64,000 bases of DNA from Fibrisoma limi BUZ 3 (GTDB lineage Bacteria > Bacteroidota > Bacteroidia > Cytophagales > Spirosomataceae), in NCBI RefSeq assembly GCF_000296815.2, contig NZ_CAIT01000010.1:525174-589173 (forward strand), given 5' to 3'. The translations under genes were made by a program, and so were the position numbers. Below are positions 18,140 through 29,300 of the stretch, piece by piece. A model generated the notes under the pieces. It worked only from the letters and a program-made list of their open reading frames with translations, was not told the origin of the DNA and ran no database searches. How positions within the stretch are numbered: the stretch's first letter is position 1; every line of letters starts with the position of its first letter.

Positions 18140-19138
18140 CTAACGATCACTGGTTGGCACCGATGAATCCGGTTCGTCCAGCTTTTCGTGCGTGTCTGTA
18201 GGCGCTGGAATTGCTGGTTCCGATACGGGTTCGTCAGTCGTGGGACTGGCCGAAAACGCAACCGGCCGGGGCTGCGGTGCTGGTTTGGGCAACGTTTCAT
18301 AGACATGAGCGGCTGTTCCGAGCGCCCATACTTTCAAACCAACGCGGGTAAAAATCAATACCTGCTGGATAACCAGCATAATCAGGATTGTTGGCCAGTT
18401 ACGCATCGTGATCAGGCTATCGAACAGAAAATACAGGGCAAAGAAGCCGGTGCCGACCAGGATGAGCAGCCAGTAGAGTCCATACGTTTGGCCCAAGTTA
18501 CGAAATACCAGCCGACCTGCCCGCCCAAAGGCGCGGAACCCGTTGCGGACGTCTTCGCGGAACATCAGCACCTTAGCGTAATCGCCGATGCACAGAATCA
18601 GGGTAGCGGTCAGCACGAAGAAGAGGAAAAATACCAGTCCGACATAAAATATTCCCTGCTCGGTGAGCGTATCGCTCAACATAATTCCCACCAGCGTGCC
18701 TGTTACCAGCCAGATCCCGGCTCCGACGCAGATGAACAGGAACGTTACGCCGAATAAACCCAGGTAGCGCTGGAGGTAATGACTGCAAGCCTGCCAGAAC
18801 GTACCGGCGCTGAACCGAATGCCCAACTGATTAAAATGCAGCAGAATGCCACCCGTAAAAAAGATGCTCAAAAAGACATAAAGCACGCCCAGCCACCGGC
18901 CAACGCTCATCAGCGGACTAATGGCTCGCCCGCTACGGTGCATGAAGTCGGAGAAGACGGTATAGTCGAAGCCACCAAGCATATTCAGCGGGCCTAGTGA
19001 GTTCTGGTCTTCGGCTTTGAGCGTGTTATACATGGGCAGGGCCGCCAGCAGCCCCAGGGCGAGTGTAATGCCGTAGATTAGCCAGATTAACCGGCGCGAA
19101 GCAAGGGTTTGGCGTAGGGCCGTTGTAAGTGCGTTCAT
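18140..19138 (-). CDS. Multi-pass membrane protein of unknown function
   Basis: This 332-aa protein starts with a cytoplasmic basic segment and a helix (LIWLIYGITLALGLLAALPM), followed by four or five more hydrophobic segments (VLYVFLSIFFTGGILL, YLGLFGVTFLFICVGAGIWL, FYVGLVFFLFFVLTATLIL, YGLYWLLILVGTGFFALYFL). The hydrophilic tail is rich in Pro, Thr and Glu. No catalytic motif is recognised. It is 12 bp from the M1 peptidase gene on the same strand and upstream of the MFS array. Confidence 0.8.
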   Translation of the reverse strand: MNALTTALRQTLASRRLIWLIYGITLALGLLAALPMYNTLKAEDQNSLGPLNMLGGFDYTVFSDFMHRSGRAISPLMSVGRWLGVLYVFLSIFFTGGILLHFNQLGIRFSAGTFWQACSHYLQRYLGLFGVTFLFICVGAGIWLVTGTLVGIMLSDTLTEQGIFYVGLVFFLFFVLTATLILCIGDYAKVLMFREDVRNGFRAFGRAGRLVFRNLGQTYGLYWLLILVGTGFFALYFLFDSLITMRNWPTILIMLVIQQVLIFTRVGLKVWALGTAAHVYETLPKPAPQPRPVAFSASPTTDEPVSEPAIPAPTDTHEKLDEPDSSVPTSDR

Positions 19139-19150
19139 ACGGTTAGTCGG

Positions 19151-21127
19151 TTAAAAAAGCCACGCCAGCCACTGCATCCAGTTTTCAATCCAGAACAGAA
19201 ATTTCGTCGCAAACTTAGCCGCCGGGGCCGACGATGGCTCCAGCGTCAGGCTATTGTTGTTCAGGTCAACGTCCATGAAAATTTTCTGCTTCGGGTCGAT
19301 GTGTGCCCACACAACTTTCGCTTTCTCGTTGAGCGTAAACGTGCGCTGACGCGCTTTGCCGTCCCAGAACAGCATCAGTTCGTTGCCGTTGTCGAAATGC
19401 ACCCGTACGTCGACGGGCATTTGCCCATCACCCAGGCGCTGCACCGTTATGGTTGCCTGCTGTTCGCCGTTGCGGGGCCGGTTTCGGATGTCGGTCAGTT
19501 CATAATCAATCACCTTGTCGCCGTAGAGCACCTGATCGAAGAACCAGTTCATGTCTGGACCATATTTACTGCCGAGTCGTTTAGGCACGATCTCGTTCAC
19601 GATGGCAATGAAGTCGTCGGCGCAGGGGTGTTTGAATTTCCACCGGTTAAAATACGTCTGCATGATTTCGTCCATCACACGTCGACTAACCAGGCCTTCC
19701 AGTGTTCGGAGCCAGGTGGCTGTTTTTGAATACGTCAGCACACCGTAGTAACCCTGGGGTAACTGCCAGGTATTGCCGAACGAGGAGCCAATAGCTGGGT
19801 TATCGAGGTGAACATAGCTGTCGCGGGAGCTTTCGAGGTCGCCCATGCGGAACCCCAGCAGGTCAATCTGCGAGGAGTTAGGGCCGTAGGTTTCGTCCAT
19901 GATCCGGCCTTCGTAATACTGGTTAAAGCCTTCATCGAGCCAGGCTTCTTCAAATTCGTTGGATGCCAGCAGTTGCATAAAGTACTGATGCCCAAACTCA
20001 TGGACGGTCACCACCTCCGGGAAGCGGGCACCGTCGGGCAACCCCCAGGCTGTTCCGGCCGTAATAAACGTCGGGTATTCCATCCCGGCCGAACCGCTGG
20101 CGTGAAACGGCGGGTCCACCACGGTCAGGTTTGGAAACGGATACTTGCCGACGTATTTGTCGAAGTAGGCCAGGGCCGCAATCGCTGCGTCCATGTGCCG
20201 CTGGGCCTGATCCATATGCTCGGGCTGCATCAGCAGTTCGATGCTGACCGGGCCGCCGGAGCGAGGCTGCCATTTTCCCGTAACAACCTGAAAGTGGGGC
20301 GATGCCGTCCAGGCAAAATCGACTACGTCCTCGGCGTGCCAGCGGATCGTTTTGGTGTTGTTGGCGCCCATGTTTTCACCAACCATCAGGCCGGTGGCGC
20401 CCACCCAATAGTTTTTCGGGGTGGTGATGGCTACATCGTACACCCCATAATCGGCATAAAACTCCGAGTGGGCGTGAAACTGGTGGCAATTCCACTGGCC
20501 GGTTTTTGCGTAGCGGGTGCCGGCCGGTTCGTACACGCCAATCTTGGGAAACCACTGACCCACCAGAAAATAATCGCGGCTGTAGCCGGTCCGGGCGAAG
20601 ATTTTGGGCAGTTTCGCCTGAAACGTAATATCGAGCGTAATGGTCTCGCCCGGCCCAACAGGTTTGGATAACGGTACGCGGATGACCGTACGGTCGTCGC
20701 GATTGCCGTCGTCCGGCTGGATGAACTGGTATGCCAGCGTTTCGCCCCCGCGGACCTTCATTGACGTTACGTCGATGGAACCATACGGGTTTTCCTTTGT
20801 ATCGCGGTCAATTTCGGTGCCACGCAGTTGCCCGCCCGATTCCCGCATGAACGTCGTTTGTTCGTTGCGGAAAGCGTTCAGGTACAGATGAAACCGCAAC
20901 TCCCGAATGACATCGTTGGATGGGTTGCGCCACACCAGCGTTTCGCGGCCGTTCAGCTTTTTGGTCGTCGGATCGAGCGCCACCTGGATCTGGTAGTTAG
21001 CCAGGCGAGGGCTTAGGGGCTGCGGAAAAATGGCTTTCGGCGACTGCGCAAAGCCCGGCAGTGTCGTGACAAAGCCAACGAGAGCAAGCCAGCAGCGAAA
21101 TGTCATGAGGAAGATCAGTTTAGGCAA
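19151..21127 (-). CDS. Secreted M1-family metallopeptidase (gluzincin)
   Basis: This 658-aa protein has a signal peptide (WLALVGFVTTLPGFAQ); the start may instead be the second ATG, seven codons later. The zinc site is HEFGH near residue 374, with the third ligand in WLDEGFNQYYEG about 20 residues on. N-terminal beta domains typical of M1 proteins precede it. M1 enzymes are aminopeptidases, but the GAMEN-like exopeptidase motif is replaced here by SAGMEYPTFI, as in other bacterial members. It shares an operon with the downstream membrane protein. Confidence 0.92.
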   Translation of the reverse strand: MPKLIFLMTFRCWLALVGFVTTLPGFAQSPKAIFPQPLSPRLANYQIQVALDPTTKKLNGRETLVWRNPSNDVIRELRFHLYLNAFRNEQTTFMRESGGQLRGTEIDRDTKENPYGSIDVTSMKVRGGETLAYQFIQPDDGNRDDRTVIRVPLSKPVGPGETITLDITFQAKLPKIFARTGYSRDYFLVGQWFPKIGVYEPAGTRYAKTGQWNCHQFHAHSEFYADYGVYDVAITTPKNYWVGATGLMVGENMGANNTKTIRWHAEDVVDFAWTASPHFQVVTGKWQPRSGGPVSIELLMQPEHMDQAQRHMDAAIAALAYFDKYVGKYPFPNLTVVDPPFHASGSAGMEYPTFITAGTAWGLPDGARFPEVVTVHEFGHQYFMQLLASNEFEEAWLDEGFNQYYEGRIMDETYGPNSSQIDLLGFRMGDLESSRDSYVHLDNPAIGSSFGNTWQLPQGYYGVLTYSKTATWLRTLEGLVSRRVMDEIMQTYFNRWKFKHPCADDFIAIVNEIVPKRLGSKYGPDMNWFFDQVLYGDKVIDYELTDIRNRPRNGEQQATITVQRLGDGQMPVDVRVHFDNGNELMLFWDGKARQRTFTLNEKAKVVWAHIDPKQKIFMDVDLNNNSLTLEPSSAPAAKFATKFLFWIENWMQWLAWLF

Positions 21128-21215
21128 GGCTAATTACTAAAAAGGCGGCTGGATTCCAAGGTGTAGCGGATAGACGGCTGATCGATCGATGGAATTGATC
21201 AGCCCTACTAACTAC

Positions 21216-21255
21216 ACAGCCGGTTCCGCTATCTACTTGAAGCGAAACCGGCTGT
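21216..21255. terminator. Hairpin after the lipoprotein gene
   Basis: The 15-nt arms ACAGCCGGTTCCGCT (21216-21230) and AGCGAAACCGGCTGT (21241-21255) pair with one mismatch, 16 bp after the lipoprotein stop. No strong T run follows, so it may be a weak terminator or a 3'-end stabiliser. Confidence 0.55.
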
Positions 21256-21271
21256 TCGGGCAGGCGACAGA

Positions 21272-21682
21272 TCACTTTCTGGCTACGACCGTGTATTTTA
21301 CGTTGTTCCGGAAATAATTCAGCGTGACCTCTTTTCCGTCGATGGTACCGTATCGAATGCTGTTGCCGATGTACATATCGTACGTGGCTCCGCTGGCTTT
21401 GCGCAGGGTCAGCTCACCGGCCAGTAGTTCCTCTTTGTTCAGGGTCAGCGTAACGGAAACGATCGACGTATAGCCCCAGATTTTTACTACGGCAACGGTG
21501 CCCGATGGGGCCGGAGCCGGTGCGGCCGGTGATTCTGAACTGACGGATACGATCTGATACGTACCGGTGTAGTCAGGGGCCGGTTCTTCTTCGTAGGTGC
21601 CTTGATCGGGGCTACAGGCCGTTAAGTATATAAATACGGTAAAAACCAGTAGCCGTATGGCAGACGGAATGAAAAACTTCAT
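21272..21682 (-). CDS. Small lipoprotein of unknown function
   Basis: The start is taken at the ATG at 21680-21682 (MKFFIPSAIRLLVFTVFIYL), which gives a proper lipoprotein signal ending in LTACS; an in-frame ATG 15 codons upstream would break the signal. The mature protein of about 110 residues begins with an acidic linker and contains a strand-rich domain (YTGTYQIVSVSSES, VVKIWGYTSIVSVTLTL), similar in shape to calycin or lipocalin-like lipoproteins. It is divergent from the membrane protein gene at 21810. Confidence 0.75.
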   Translation of the reverse strand: MKFFIPSAIRLLVFTVFIYLTACSPDQGTYEEEPAPDYTGTYQIVSVSSESPAAPAPAPSGTVAVVKIWGYTSIVSVTLTLNKEELLAGELTLRKASGATYDMYIGNSIRYGTIDGKEVTLNYFRNNVKYTVVARK

Positions 21683-21809
21683 AAAGTAACGAATCAGTAT
21701 TAAGTTGATTACAACGCGTAAGCTCATGGAAAAGTAGGTTCTTTATCTTTACGCCCTGAAGCGAACAAAAGTATAGCTTCTCACCGTAACTCACTGTACT
21801 TGTAACTTA

Positions 21810-23516
21810 ATGAAACATCTATCCCACCTATGGGTAGGCCTTGTGCTGCTACCCCCTGTCCTCTATTTTATTTTTTTCTCAATCTACGCCATCAACCTGC
21901 CCATCGGCGACGATTTGATTGTAATTCTCCGATTTCTGATTGAGTGGGACTGGGCCGATACGGCAACCCGGAAGTGGCATCTGCTCAGTCAGAACTTCAT
22001 CGAACACCGGCTGGTCTTTACGCGGCTATCGGCTTTACTGACCCGCTGGCTGTCGGGAGAACTCAATTTCAGGCTGGTCATGCTGGTGGGTAATGTGTGT
22101 TTGCTGGGTATTCTCTGGCTGTTTAGTCGCCCCATCGTGCGCACCCGGACCGACTGGTGGTATGTACTGCCGGTGTCGTTGCTGTTGTTTCAGCCAATTG
22201 CATACGAAGGCAACTTCTGGGCTATTGCCTCGACCAACTACATGCCGGTCTGCTTCTTTGGCTTCCTGACCTTCTTTCTGTTAAGCCGTCAACGCATCCG
22301 CTGGGACGGGGCAGCCGCTTTAGCCGCTGCGGCCGCTACCCTGACGTTTGCCAACGGACTGCTTATTTGGCCTCTGGGTAGTTTGATACTGCTTCTCCAG
22401 CGCCGTGTCCGGTCGCTGGTCGGGTGGAGTTTGCTGGCAGCCCTTGCTTTTTACTTGTACTACGTTGGGTTTGACTACGTGAACCGCCCCGACATGGTGC
22501 ATAAGCTCGTCTATCTGTTTCCTGATGTAATGGCGAACCTGCTGCTGTTGTTTGGAGCCTTTGCCAATCCGATGGACAGAAGCCACGCATTGAGTTCGTT
22601 TGACTACATACCGATGCTTTTCGGTGCGCTGCTGTTCGGGTGGATTCTGTACGGACTGTTTGTGCTGATCTGGCAAACGCCCTTGCTGAACGGGCGTCGG
22701 GCGGTAGCAAACCCGCAGTGGACGTACTTCCTGATCGGATCTGGTCTGTTTCTGTTGTTAAGCTGCTGCGCGTTTGCGGCCGGCCGCACCCTTGAAAACG
22801 TAGTGGTGTCTGAGAGCCGCTACCGGAACTTCCCGGTGTTTTTGCTGGTACTTGGCTACGCGCTGGCTTTTCACTTGTCGACTGATTCATGGCGACCGGT
22901 AGTTGGGCGAACTGCCCTCATCGGTACGCTGCTGTTCTGGCTGAGCAGCTACCTGGTATACACCCCCAGGCTCGAATCAATGCAGCGACATCGGAAAGCT
23001 GGCGTTTACAACTGGACTCACAACCGTTCGTGGGCTATTTATGGCGATGGCGGCTATTTTAATAGGGCGTCCATGCACCTGTCGAACTGGGCCGAGCGAT
23101 ACGCTGCCAACTGGTATGCGTTCCCGTCGTACCTGACGATTCCGGCAGCTTCGGCTAAAACGAAGCTGTGCGAGAGCCGGGCCGTCAGCGCTACGCTCAA
23201 CGTAACGCCGGGGCTGGATGTGCTGCACATAGAATATCCGGAATGCACGGAGATGAATGGTGAGCCATACGGTATGCTGCAGTCGGGCCGATCGGTGTGG
23301 TTGTTTGGCATTACGAAAAAAACGAGCTTGCGACGGCTGCTGACCAACGGGGAGTTTGAAACGCGCTACCTGATTGGTGATCTGATTCTGAATACCAAGT
23401 CAGTAGATGACCTGCCGGCTGGTAAATACCGGGTTGGCGTCGCTCTGTTGAAAAACGATAGCCTGGTAGCCGGTACGTTGGTACCTAACTTTACCATGCA
23501 GGTAGCCAGCCGCTAG
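21810..23516 (+). CDS. Polytopic membrane protein, possibly a GT-C-type glycosyltransferase
   Basis: The 568-aa protein has about ten hydrophobic helices in the first 400 residues and a soluble C-terminal part of about 150 residues. The first extracytoplasmic loop carries NLPIGDDLIVI, an acidic pair in the place where GT-C enzymes bear catalytic Asp residues, and the loop continues WDWADTATRKWHLLSQN. WYAFPSYLTIPA and a Cys pair in the C-terminal domain are distinctive. No named family is recognised with confidence. It is alone between a divergent lipoprotein gene and enolase. Confidence 0.7.
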   Translation: MKHLSHLWVGLVLLPPVLYFIFFSIYAINLPIGDDLIVILRFLIEWDWADTATRKWHLLSQNFIEHRLVFTRLSALLTRWLSGELNFRLVMLVGNVCLLGILWLFSRPIVRTRTDWWYVLPVSLLLFQPIAYEGNFWAIASTNYMPVCFFGFLTFFLLSRQRIRWDGAAALAAAAATLTFANGLLIWPLGSLILLLQRRVRSLVGWSLLAALAFYLYYVGFDYVNRPDMVHKLVYLFPDVMANLLLLFGAFANPMDRSHALSSFDYIPMLFGALLFGWILYGLFVLIWQTPLLNGRRAVANPQWTYFLIGSGLFLLLSCCAFAAGRTLENVVVSESRYRNFPVFLLVLGYALAFHLSTDSWRPVVGRTALIGTLLFWLSSYLVYTPRLESMQRHRKAGVYNWTHNRSWAIYGDGGYFNRASMHLSNWAERYAANWYAFPSYLTIPAASAKTKLCESRAVSATLNVTPGLDVLHIEYPECTEMNGEPYGMLQSGRSVWLFGITKKTSLRRLLTNGEFETRYLIGDLILNTKSVDDLPAGKYRVGVALLKNDSLVAGTLVPNFTMQVASR

Positions 23517-23612
23517 AACCAGCCGGAACGCCATCAATCCTGTGGCTAATTGTCGGGTCGCTCTCAAACTTTGCATGCTATTTTGTTACTTTGCCGATGG
23601 TTTGAAACCTAG

Positions 23613-24950
<1,338 letters not shown>

Positions 24951-24952
24951 CA

Positions 24953-25020
24953 GTTTGTGGTTTGTAGTTCGTAGTTTAGTGGGGTTACCTGCATCAAACC
25001 ACGAACTACAAGCCACAAAC
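24953..25020. repeat. Intercistronic hairpin of 7-nt units between eno and the DivIC-like gene
   Basis: Arms of 25 nt at 24953-24977 and 24996-25020 pair with two mismatches. The left arm is GTTTGTG, GTTTGTA, GTTCGTA, GTTT. It starts 3 bp after the eno stop and ends 10 bp before the next ATG. Confidence 0.85.
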
Positions 25021-25030
25021 CATAAGCACT

Positions 25031-25342
25031 ATGCTGAGCCGTTTTCTTCGCCCGCTGCGTAACTTCTACCTCGCTACCGGACTGGTTTTGCTCGTCTGGA
25101 TGTTGTTCTTCGATGCCAACGATCTGCCGTCGCAGGTGCGTAACTGGTGGAAACTGCGCGAGCTGGAGAAGGATGCGGTTTATTTCCAGGACAAGATTCG
25201 GGACGTACAAAACCAGCGGCAGGAAGTGCTCGGCAATGATCGGCTGCGGGAGAAGTACGCCCGCGAACGGTACCTGATGAAGAAGCCCACCGAAGATGTA
25301 TTCGTCATTGTGGACGAAAACAACGAACCGATTGAAAAATAG
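25031..25342 (+). CDS. DivIC/FtsB-like septum formation initiator
   Basis: This 103-aa protein has one N-terminal transmembrane helix (FYLATGLVLLVWMLFFD) and a coiled coil (LRELEKDAVYFQDKIRDVQN), then the conserved short motif (REKYARERYLMKKPTEDVFVI) of the FtsB/DivIC family. These proteins form the FtsQ/FtsB/FtsL divisome subcomplex. Its position after enolase matches the eno-ftsB order found in many bacteria. Confidence 0.9.
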   Translation: MLSRFLRPLRNFYLATGLVLLVWMLFFDANDLPSQVRNWWKLRELEKDAVYFQDKIRDVQNQRQEVLGNDRLREKYARERYLMKKPTEDVFVIVDENNEPIEK

Positions 25343-25387
25343 CAACGGATGAAGGGCAGGGGATAGATCTTGCTCTTCGCCCGTTGC
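25342..25387. repeat. Intercistronic hairpin before the phosphatase gene
   Basis: Sixteen-nt arms, GCAACGGATGAAGGGC at 25342-25357 and GCTCTTCGCCCGTTGC at 25372-25387, pair with three mismatches. The element starts at the stop codon of the upstream gene and ends 12 bp before the next ATG. Confidence 0.65.
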
Positions 25388-25398
25388 CCCACGCTACC

Positions 25399-25917
25399 AT
25401 GCTAAGCGTTCTTTTCGTATGTTACGGTAATATATGCCGGTCGCCGGTTGCCGAAGGCGTATTCCGGGCGCTGGTCGCAGAGCAGGGCCTGAATGAGGTG
25501 ATCCAGTGCGATTCGGCCGGAACGGCATCGTACCACATTGGCGAACTGCCCGACCGACGTACCCGCGAGAATGCACTTGAGCATGGATTGACACTGACCC
25601 ACCGCGCCCGCCGTATTACCGGCGAGGACCTGGCTCAGTTTGATTACTTCGTAGCCATGGACGAAGCCAATTTTGAGGCTATTGAGAAGTTGAGTCACCG
25701 CAGTGTTGGCCTGCATCCCGACGATACGATTTTTCTGCTACGAGAATTTGACCCGGCTGTCAACGATCAACCAAATGTACCGGACCCGTATTACGAAGGA
25801 CCGGAAGTATTTGAAGAGGTTTATCAGATTGTACTTCGCTGCTGCCGCCAGTTGCTCGCCTATCTGGCCCAACAACATAACTTGGTTTTACTGAGCGAAC
25901 GAGCGGATGAGCAGTGA
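25399..25917 (+). CDS. Low-molecular-weight protein-tyrosine phosphatase
   Basis: Taking the ATG at 25399 gives 172 aa beginning MLSVLFVCYGNICRSPVAEG. The P-loop CYGNICRS has the nucleophilic Cys and the Arg of the CX5R motif, and the general-acid Asp is in VPDPYYEGPEVFEEVY. The family dephosphorylates protein phosphotyrosine, often in capsule control, or arsenate. No tyrosine kinase lies nearby. Confidence 0.93.
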   Translation: MLSVLFVCYGNICRSPVAEGVFRALVAEQGLNEVIQCDSAGTASYHIGELPDRRTRENALEHGLTLTHRARRITGEDLAQFDYFVAMDEANFEAIEKLSHRSVGLHPDDTIFLLREFDPAVNDQPNVPDPYYEGPEVFEEVYQIVLRCCRQLLAYLAQQHNLVLLSERADEQ

Positions 25918-25956
25918 TTGTCGCTCGTTCGCCCGTTTGCCTTTTCTTTTTCGCTC

Positions 25957-27537
25957 ATGAACAAAAAAGTCATTCTAATTATTCTCGATGGCTGGGGGAT
26001 TCCGCTTAAACCCGAGGTGTCAGCCATAGAAGCGGCTAATACGCCGTTCATGAACTCGCTTTACCCGGTTTATCCAAACAGCACCCTGGAAGCCTCGGGG
26101 CTGGCGGTGGGGCTACCGGCCGGGCAGATGGGCAACTCGGAAGTGGGACACATGAACCTGGGTGCCGGTCGGATTGTCTATCAGGACCTGGTTAAAATCA
26201 ACAAAGCGGTTGAGGAACATACCCTCGACAACGAGCCGGTGCTGGTCGATGCGCTGAACTACGCAAAAGCCAACGGTAAGAAAGTGCATTTCATTGGGCT
26301 GGTATCCGATGGTGGCGTTCATGCGCACATCGAGCATCTGAAAGGCTTATTGTCCATCGCCCACAACAACGGCCTGACCGATGTGTTCGTCCACGCGTTT
26401 ACTGATGGTCGCGATACCGACCCTAAAAGTGGCATTGGTTTTCTGACAGATCTGCAAGGACACATGGCCGCTACCACTGGTCAGCTCGCTACTGTAGTCG
26501 GGCGTTTCTACGCTATGGACCGTGATAACCGCTGGGAGCGGGTGAAGGTTGCCTACGATGCTATGGTGCACGGAATCGGTGACGTAAAAAGTTCGCCCGG
26601 GGGCGTAACAACGGCTCTGCGCGAATCGTACGATGCCGATATTACCGACGAGTTTGTGAAACCCATTATCGTGACGCAGGTCGATGGATCGCCGGTGGCT
26701 ACGATTGAGGAAGGCGACGTCGTGCTGTGCTTCAACTTCCGCACTGACCGTGGTCGGGAAATCACCATTGCACTAACGCAGAAAGACTTTCCGGAGCAGG
26801 GCATGAAAAAGCTCAACCTGGACTACGTTACGATGACCAAATACGATGATGAGTTTCAGGGAGTGAAGGTCATTTTCGAGAAGGATAATCTGCACAATAC
26901 GATCGGTGAAGTGATTTCGAACGCCGGACGCACACAGATTCGAATTGCCGAAACCGAAAAATACCCGCACGTCACGTTCTTCTTTTCAGGTGGGCGCGAA
27001 GAGCCTTTCCCCGGTGAAAAACGCATTCTTTGCCCGTCGCCGAAGGAAATGACCGTCTACGATGAGCACGGCAACGCTACAAAAGTACCGGTAAAAACGT
27101 ATGACCAGAAACCTGAGATGTCGGCCTTTGATATTCGGGACGCCATCATTCCTGAACTGGAAAAAGCGGAAACCGATTTTATCTGTCTCAACTTTGCCAA
27201 TACGGACATGGTCGGTCATACGGGTGTGTTTGAAGCCGTTGTAAAAGCGGCCGAAACCGCCGATACGTGCGCACAGGCCGTTGTCGAAGCTGCGTTGAAG
27301 AGTGGCTATACCGCCATTATCATCGCTGACCACGGTAACGCCGAGTATATGATCAACGAGGACGGTACGCCCAATACGGCCCATACAACGAATTTGGTGC
27401 CGTGTATTCTGGTCGATAACGAGTATCGGCCAACCATCCACAGCGGTAAACTGGCCGATATTGCGCCGACCATTCTCCAATTGATGGGCGTTCCGCAGCC
27501 ACCGGAAATGACAGGTGTGAGCCTGATCAATTCGTAA
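25957..27537 (+). CDS. gpmI: 2,3-bisphosphoglycerate-independent phosphoglycerate mutase
   Basis: The ATG at 25957 gives 526 aa beginning MNKKVILIILDGWGIPLKP. It contains the phosphoserine site GQMGNSEVGHMNLGAGR, DGRDTDPKSG, and the metal-binding C-terminal IADHGNAEYM, all in the alkaline-phosphatase-fold order. It interconverts 3- and 2-phosphoglycerate in glycolysis using manganese. It follows the phosphatase gene with about 40 bp between stop and start. Confidence 0.97.
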   Translation: MNKKVILIILDGWGIPLKPEVSAIEAANTPFMNSLYPVYPNSTLEASGLAVGLPAGQMGNSEVGHMNLGAGRIVYQDLVKINKAVEEHTLDNEPVLVDALNYAKANGKKVHFIGLVSDGGVHAHIEHLKGLLSIAHNNGLTDVFVHAFTDGRDTDPKSGIGFLTDLQGHMAATTGQLATVVGRFYAMDRDNRWERVKVAYDAMVHGIGDVKSSPGGVTTALRESYDADITDEFVKPIIVTQVDGSPVATIEEGDVVLCFNFRTDRGREITIALTQKDFPEQGMKKLNLDYVTMTKYDDEFQGVKVIFEKDNLHNTIGEVISNAGRTQIRIAETEKYPHVTFFFSGGREEPFPGEKRILCPSPKEMTVYDEHGNATKVPVKTYDQKPEMSAFDIRDAIIPELEKAETDFICLNFANTDMVGHTGVFEAVVKAAETADTCAQAVVEAALKSGYTAIIIADHGNAEYMINEDGTPNTAHTTNLVPCILVDNEYRPTIHSGKLADIAPTILQLMGVPQPPEMTGVSLINS

Positions 27538-27545
27538 TGCAAGTA

Positions 27546-27602
27546 TCTTTATAACGCAAAAGCCCCACTTCTCACGAGGATGGGGCTTTTGCGTTATAAA
27601 GA
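27546..27602. terminator. Bidirectional terminator between gpmI and sucB
   Basis: Perfect 22-nt arms at 27546-27567 (TCTTTATAACGCAAAAGCCC...) and 27581-27602 flank a 13-nt loop. The A/T flanks give a U tract in both directions. The two genes converge here. Confidence 0.9.
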
Positions 27603-27608
27603 GGGCTG

Positions 27609-29291
27609 TTAAACGTCCAGCAGAATCCGGGTCGGATCTTCCAGCAGTTGCTTAACCCGTACCAGGAAGCTCACCGATTCTTTACCATCGATGATGCGGT
27701 GATCGTACGACAGGGCAACATACATGATCGGTCGCACCACGATTTCGCCGTTAACGACTACTGGCCGCTCAACGATGTTGTGCATACCGAGGATTGCCGA
27801 CTGCGGGGCGTTGATAATCGGCGTCGACAGCATCGATCCGAAGATACCGCCGTTCGTGATGGTGAACGTACCACCAGTCATCTGCTCAATGGTCAGCTTA
27901 TTATCGCGGGCCAGACCAGCCAGCCGAATGATCTCTTTCTCGATTTCGGCAAAGCCCATCTGCTCGGCGTTGCGAATCACCGGTACCACCAGACCCCGTT
28001 CCGTTGACACGGCAATCGATACGTCGCAGAAATCGTTGTATACGATCGTATCGCCGTCGATCTGGGCGTTCACGGCCGGGAACTCCTTAAGCGCAATGCA
28101 GACTGCCTTGGTGAAGAACGACATAAAGCCAAGGCCTACGCCGTTTTTCTCCTTGAACTTGTCCTTGTATTTGCCGCGCAGATCCATGATCGGCTTCATG
28201 TCTACCTCGTTGAAGGTAGTCAGCATGGCTGTTTCGTTCTTCACGGCTACCAACCGGCGGGCGATGGTCCGGCGCAGTGAGGTCATTTTCTCCCGGCGCT
28301 GGCTGCGATCACCTGATGCGGCCACGGGCGCTGGCTGAGCAGCGGGCTTCGGCTTGTCGGCCGGAGCAGCCGCGGGCTGGGCTTGTGCGGGTTGCGGAGC
28401 CTGCTGGGCGGGCTGAGCGGACGGTTGTGCTTTTACGGCATCTTCCTTCGTGATGCGGCCACCAATACCGGTACCCTGAATCTGTTGCGCTTCAACCCCT
28501 TTTTCAGCCAGAATTTTAGCCGCAGCCGGCGATGGATAATGAGCCGCATAGCCTGACTGGGTGCTTCCGTTCTGGTCAGAGCCATTGTTGCCGGTGTTGG
28601 CCGTAGCCTTTGATTGTTGCGCCGGTGCGGCTGGTTGAGGAGCCGCATCAGACTGAGCAGCCGGAGCACCGGTTTCGATCCGGGCAATCAGCGCACCAAT
28701 GGGCAACGTTTCCCCTGCTTCGGCAACGATGCGCAGGGTACCGGCCGCTTCGGCTGGCAATTCAAACGTCGCTTTGTCGGATTCCAGTTCGCACAAAACT
28801 TCGTCTAGCGCGACCTGATCGCCGTCTTTTTTATTCCACGATGCAATGGTTACCTCCGTTACAGACTCACCAACTGCCGGAACTTTCATTTCGATAACAG
28901 ACGAACCGCTGGCCACCGGAGCTGCGGCCGGCTCGGCTACGGCCTGAAGGGCAGGCGTGGGTTCTGATGCGGGCTGCGGGGCCTCTGCCTGGGGAGCGGC
29001 CGTCGGCGCAGGTTCGGCTGCGGGAGCCGGCTGGCTGGGAGCCGCGCCGTTTGAAGCACCGTCGTCGATGGTGCAGATGGCCGCGCCGATGGGTAATACG
29101 TCGCCCTCCTGCGCCAGAATATGCAACACACCGTCGGCTTCGGCGGTCAGTTCAAACGTCGCTTTGTCTGAATCAAGGCCACACAAAACCTCGTCCATTT
29201 TTACCTGATCGCCCTCCTTTTTATACCAGGTACCAACCGTAACTTCGGTAATCGATTCCCCGACTGCGGGGACTTTCATTTCAACGGCCAT
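27609..29291 (-). CDS. sucB: 2-Oxoglutarate dehydrogenase E2 (dihydrolipoyllysine succinyltransferase) with two lipoyl domains
   Basis: The 560-aa protein has two lipoyl domains (residues 1-76 and 132-207) with lipoyl lysines in SDKATFEL at about K43 and K173, joined by long Ala/Pro linkers. An E3-binding domain follows (about 251-287, [14 protein letters not shown]) and then the acyltransferase core (333-560) with the HxxxDG motif at 531-536 ([14 protein letters not shown]). Two lipoyl domains are more than the single one of E. coli SucB. It follows sucA, 87 bp away, with a hairpin in the gap. Confidence 0.95.
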   Translation of the reverse strand: MAVEMKVPAVGESITEVTVGTWYKKEGDQVKMDEVLCGLDSDKATFELTAEADGVLHILAQEGDVLPIGAAICTIDDGASNGAAPSQPAPAAEPAPTAAPQAEAPQPASEPTPALQAVAEPAAAPVASGSSVIEMKVPAVGESVTEVTIASWNKKDGDQVALDEVLCELESDKATFELPAEAAGTLRIVAEAGETLPIGALIARIETGAPAAQSDAAPQPAAPAQQSKATANTGNNGSDQNGSTQSGYAAHYPSPAAAKILAEKGVEAQQIQGTGIGGRITKEDAVKAQPSAQPAQQAPQPAQAQPAAAPADKPKPAAQPAPVAASGDRSQRREKMTSLRRTIARRLVAVKNETAMLTTFNEVDMKPIMDLRGKYKDKFKEKNGVGLGFMSFFTKAVCIALKEFPAVNAQIDGDTIVYNDFCDVSIAVSTERGLVVPVIRNAEQMGFAEIEKEIIRLAGLARDNKLTIEQMTGGTFTITNGGIFGSMLSTPIINAPQSAILGMHNIVERPVVVNGEIVVRPIMYVALSYDHRIIDGKESVSFLVRVKQLLEDPTRILLDV

Positions 29292-29300
29292 TCTGATGTA

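Noticed and set aside
19808..20671. Plus-strand open frame of 287 codons opposite the M1 peptidase
   Set aside because: It is antisense to the zinc-site region of the peptidase and shows no signal, motif or family similarity.
27546..27602. Member of the intercistronic hairpin class
   Set aside because: It lies between convergent genes with T tracts on both sides, so it is an ordinary bidirectional terminator.
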